From Larix sibirica (Eukaryota; Streptophyta; Pinopsida; Pinales; Pinaceae), in assembly GCA_004151065.3 (NCBI GenBank), contig NWUY0300109781.1, forward strand, positions 21,290 through 43,107: 21,818 bases of DNA, in the 5' to 3' direction. The notes beneath the pieces were generated by a model, which ran no database searches, was not told the origin of the DNA, and saw nothing but the letters and a program-made list of their open reading frames with translations. Below, in pieces: positions 18,601 to 21,818 of this stretch; position 1 is the stretch's first letter; every line of letters begins with the position of its first letter. The translations under genes were made by a program, and so were the position numbers.

Positions 18601-19480
18601 ATTTACTTCTCATCTTGAAGCCCTTAAATAAATAACCATAATGCTTTGGAATATGTCTAATTTCACCATTGATGCTCCACCTAACAACAAAGTGTAATAT
18701 GCAAATTGGGAATGATTCAAATCCTTTACTCCTCTGATTATTCTAATACCAGGGAGATTTCCAATATTCCCTTCATATTTGAGTCTTCTACTAAGAGAAT
18801 ATTCCATAAGGATATAAATCATGGGGGAGAGTGGGAATCCTTGTCGCAATCCCCTTCTCATTGGAATAAATCAGTGGGTCTTCCATTTACCAATGGTGCC
18901 ATCCAAGGGTTTGTTATGCATGTTTTTACCCATCTTATAAAGGTAACAGAGAATCCGAATGTGTTGAGTACTATGAATAAAAAGGAGTGTCACACTCTGT
19001 CAAAAGCATTGGCCATATTGGCATTTTTATAACCATCCCTCACTCTTTCCTTACTTTACTAGAGTGGATTGCTTCTTGAACTATGATGATATTGTTAAGA
19101 ATTTGTCTTTTGGAAATGAAATTCCCTTGATTTTCTTAGAGTAATTTAGACAAGAATGGTTTGACTTTGTTGGATAAAGTCTTTGATATTATTTTGTAAG
19201 AAGAATTTCACAATAATATTGGCCTAAACCTAGAGAAGGTTGTTGGATTCTTCTCTTTCGAAATTACAGCCAGGAATGAAGAATTTGTACTTGCTCCCAA
19301 TTTTCCTTTTTCTGAGATCATTTAATCATCTTACATAAATCTATTTTTATTAAATCCCAAAATATTTTGTAAAAGGATATGGAGAAACCATCTGGCCCTG
19401 GAGCTTTGTCGGGCTCTAGATCCCAGACTGCATTTATTACCTCTCTTTCCTTTATTTCTTCACTAATTCTTGGTTTTCCA
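18601..19480 (-). pseudogene. LINE reverse transcriptase with YY in place of catalytic DD
   Basis: RT primes on nicked genomic DNA and copies LINE RNA. The minus strand shows DLEPDKAPGPDGF at about 19,384-19,422, then several stops. Motif A, ANAFDRV, is at 18,993-19,016, with its Asp at 18,999-19,001 kept and a stop two codons later. The 18610-18861 frame then reads RRGLRQGFPLSP, LPGIRIIRGVKDLNHSQFA and the active-site motif. That motif reads FAYYTLLLGG where the family has F/YADD, and the two Tyr codons are at 18,694-18,699. Both are single G-to-T changes from Asp codons. The enzyme would be dead even without the stops. Confidence 0.92.
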
Positions 19481-20110
19481 TTTGTGATATTAATGTAGGG
19501 ATGTTGGCTATCATTTCATAATTATGTCATTATCCACTTCTTCTTTCTTTGATAACAACATTTTAAAGTGTTGGAATGCTTCTACCTTTATGGCATTGTA
19601 TTATGTAACTTTACTTCCATTAATATTGGTGATCTCTTTTACATTGTTTCTACTTTACCTTACTTTTACCTGTCTATGAAAAAATGAAGTATTATTGTCT
19701 CCTACTTGAATCCACAAGCTTCTTGATTTTAATCACCAATAGTCTTCCTCTTCTCTATATACATTTTGGAGTCTTCTATTTGGCTCGTTTTCCTGTATTC
19801 TCTCTTATAGGGTTGGATTACCTGCTTCCATTTGTTCTTGAATTTATGCCAATTGTTTTTTAATATGTTTTTTTTCAGCAAAAGACTCAACATAATTGTT
19901 TTTGGACCAATGCTTTAGAGCCTGTTTTACCACCTTTAATTTCAATTCCTATATAAAACTTGGAGAACCTTCCCTTTTTCTCTACCAGGTTGAGCAGATA
20001 ATCTCCACCACCTTAGGATTATGGAACCAAGGGTGTTGAATCTAAATGGTAATGGCCCATAATTTGGATTCTTTATTCTTGATTATTGTATTCATTTGGG
20101 AATAACATTT
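19481..20110 (-). pseudogene. LINE ORF2 endonuclease end and linker to RT
   Basis: Reading the minus strand across stops and frame changes, the end of the endonuclease domain (a GPLPF-type turn at 20,041-20,070) leads into text such as HNPKVVEIICSTW and VKQALKHWSKNNYVE. It then reaches LKSRSLWIQVGDNNTSFFHRQ near 19,665-19,730, the well-known LINE block before RT in which GD.NT.FFH is conserved. Upstream of about 20,110 I cannot find the SDH motif of the endonuclease, so the copy appears truncated here. Confidence 0.82.
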
Positions 20111-21818
20111 ACCGAAAACTTGATTGATAGTCCCAATGATAGGTTTATAGATTCAATGTAGCTAAAGTTTTTTAGTCCACATTGTTACTTTGAATAAGAG
20201 AATGAAAGAGATTTGAAACAAAATAATGGTTGTTACACCTATGCGAAAAATTGACATTTGAGACTCGAAGGTGGAATGGAAAATTTTGTTGTCAATTCAC
20301 ATTAAGCATATCCAAAGGAAACATATTTGGAGCATGGGAACAATGTAGAGGTGAATGAGATTGGTGCGATACATTTTAAAATTTGTTGTAGATGTGAAAA
20401 ATTGTTCTTAATCTTTTGTTGAGCAATACTAGATATGAAAAAGGGTCCTTTGAGTTTTTATCCCTATCGGAACCTAAGGAGTGGCATGAGGTAGATTGGA
20501 ATGTAGTCTATGAAACATAGACAATAATGAAATTGCTATGAATTCGTACAGTATGTTAATCAAGTTGACAATTACAAAATATTTTAATCAACACTATAAT
20601 GTATAGTGTTTTTTTGTTGGAAGTTGCTTATAATTGAGAAGTTGAACCAACCTTGTAAGTTTGTGTATGCACCACATCAAGACAATACGGCAAATCAAAT
20701 ACATTAAAGAAAAACTCATAAATGTCATGCTTGATTCTCCATCCATATCATAAAGTCTCCCCATTTCCTTTGTTGCATCATTTCTCTTTCAATATTGTTT
20801 GGATGTCGTTTGTATTTTAATTCTTGTCATAATAGGACACATGGAAATATTATATATCATAGATTTATTTTTTACAAGAAAATATTAAAAAATGAATTCA
20901 CGTATTGAATATACTTACAAAATTGGAAACCAATTCTTTTAGTCCTCTTTGGCCACTATGATGTGTGGCATTTGTCTTTGCAAGCCTTAACATCGTTTCC
21001 TTATCCTAAAAGATAAAATAATTAAATTCCTAATCATTATTGATAAATTTATTGATAAATTTCAAAAAATGTCTAACACAATATTCAATACCTAGATTCT
21101 CTCCTCGCCAAACTTTCTTCAAGCATCCAACTACACATAATGTGTTCAAATAAAAACATACATAGTGTGTTTATATAAAGGTCTACATAGTGTGTTCAAA
21201 AAATCACCTACATAGTGAGTGGAAACAATTTCCCAAATGTGGGTTCTCAAAAAATAACCCCTACGAGAGCCACATGAGTCGCCTATGAAGTTTGGGGCCA
21301 TAACAATCGTAAAACCTTATCCCTCTATTCTCATACCTACCCCCCAAATAACTACTCTTTCACTATCCCATCCCAGTAGAATCGATCAAGGATATCTCCC
21401 AACTCAACTTAATATGTGATTCCCAACCTAGTTCAACGCCTATCTTCAAGGAAGGATACCCCCTACCTTATATAAGTATATAATATCGCAAGCTACGAAT
21501 CTAAAGTAAATTCTCTTGCAAGTGTTATATAGTGACTAATAAGTGGAATATACAAAGTATTTACCCACCACTTATAAAGTTAACATCCATCCTAAAAAGT
21601 TGAATCCTCTTATCTAGTCTAGTGATCCTAACAAAATATTTGACTAAGTATGTCACCCTAGGGAAAAATATAGATATAAGAATGCTTTAGATGATGGTGT
21701 TACTGGGTAAGGTCCTTATATAGTTATTGTCTTATTTGCATCACCTCAAAAGAACATTTAATTTATCCATATAGATTCGTTAAAGGGAAATTAGGTTTCA
21801 CCTCTCTTTTAGTCACTA
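20111..21818. other. No recognisable gene
   Basis: No open frame of note, RNA gene or element is visible in this right-hand stretch. The only structure I can support is the short repeat at 21,131-21,222. The left edge should contain the 5' truncation point of the LINE. Confidence 0.55.
21131..21222. repeat. Short degenerate tandem repeat, 25-28-bp spacing
   Basis: The phrase tacatagtgtgttc or a close variant starts at about 21,131, 21,159, 21,183 and 21,208. The copies have diverged (cacataatgtgttc, tacatagtgtgttt, tacatagtgtgttc, tacatagtgagtgg). It looks like a small minisatellite-like array of four units. Confidence 0.8.

Larger units (their letters stand above)
16975..20110 (-). mobile_element. 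L1-like LINE, 5'-truncated and decayed
   Basis: The minus strand carries most of a plant L1-type ORF2: the linker after the endonuclease (20,070 to about 19,560), reverse transcriptase (about 19,480-18,600), thumb and post-RT region (18,585-18,058) and C-terminal zinc-finger-like region (18,018 to about 16,975). The endonuclease is absent apart from its last residues (NYGPLPF-type text at 20,041-20,070, frame-broken). The RNase H domain found in many plant LINEs is not visible at the other end. Neither ORF1 nor a clear poly(A) or target duplication is visible. Stops and frameshifts occur throughout. Confidence 0.88.

Noticed and set aside
18706-19032. 108-codon plus-strand open frame
   Set aside because: It is antisense to the LINE reverse transcriptase, whose motifs read clearly on the minus strand.
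1-21818. CRISPR arrays, tRNA or rRNA genes, bacterial operons
   Set aside because: I saw no regular repeat-spacer array, cloverleaf or rRNA-like sequence. All identifiable coding remnants are eukaryotic retroelements or a plant pararetrovirus.

Overview
The window looks like AT-rich nuclear DNA from a seed plant, made almost entirely of decayed transposable elements with no intact cellular gene. Three relics support this: a Ty3/gypsy chromovirus with a plant-type methionine-tRNA primer site, L1-like plant LINEs of the kind that carry RNase H, and an endogenous caulimovirid (plant pararetrovirus) relic. The old, heavily mutated copies would suit a large genome such as a gymnosperm's, but that is inference. 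Every recognisable reading frame is interrupted by stops, frameshifts or deletions.

Layout. Positions 1-5,990 hold no recognisable gene. They are AT-rich and contain several short local duplications (periods of about 106, 55, 30, 85 and 36 bp). Positions 6,040-7,130 (+) are a broken caulimovirid reverse transcriptase/RNase H, with weaker coding-like sequence to about 7,860. A roughly 63-bp direct repeat lies on either side of this relic (5,727 and 8,793). Positions 7,861-9,497 are otherwise featureless. Positions 9,498-16,656 (-) are one Ty3/gypsy element in the order 5' LTR, primer-binding site, gag, protease, RT, RNase H, integrase, chromodomain, polypurine tract, 3' LTR. It is split between RT and RNase H by a 1.6-kb LINE-type insertion on the + strand (11,781-13,414), which has a poly(A) tail and a short target duplication. 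The insertion begins inside a LINE RNase H domain. Its remaining 1.2 kb includes a decayed, unidentified coding-like stretch that is not obviously LINE. Positions 16,975-20,110 (-) are a second L1-like LINE, 5'-truncated near the end of the endonuclease and lacking RNase H, with both YxDD aspartates replaced by tyrosine. Positions 20,111-21,818 contain only a short tandem repeat.

History. No genes here act together. The sequence records successive insertions: the Ty3 element came first, the + strand LINE entered it later, and all copies then decayed. The most unusual points are the foreign-looking segment inside the nested LINE insertion and the repeat-bracketed pararetroviral relic. All calls rest on reading translations by eye; no database search was possible.
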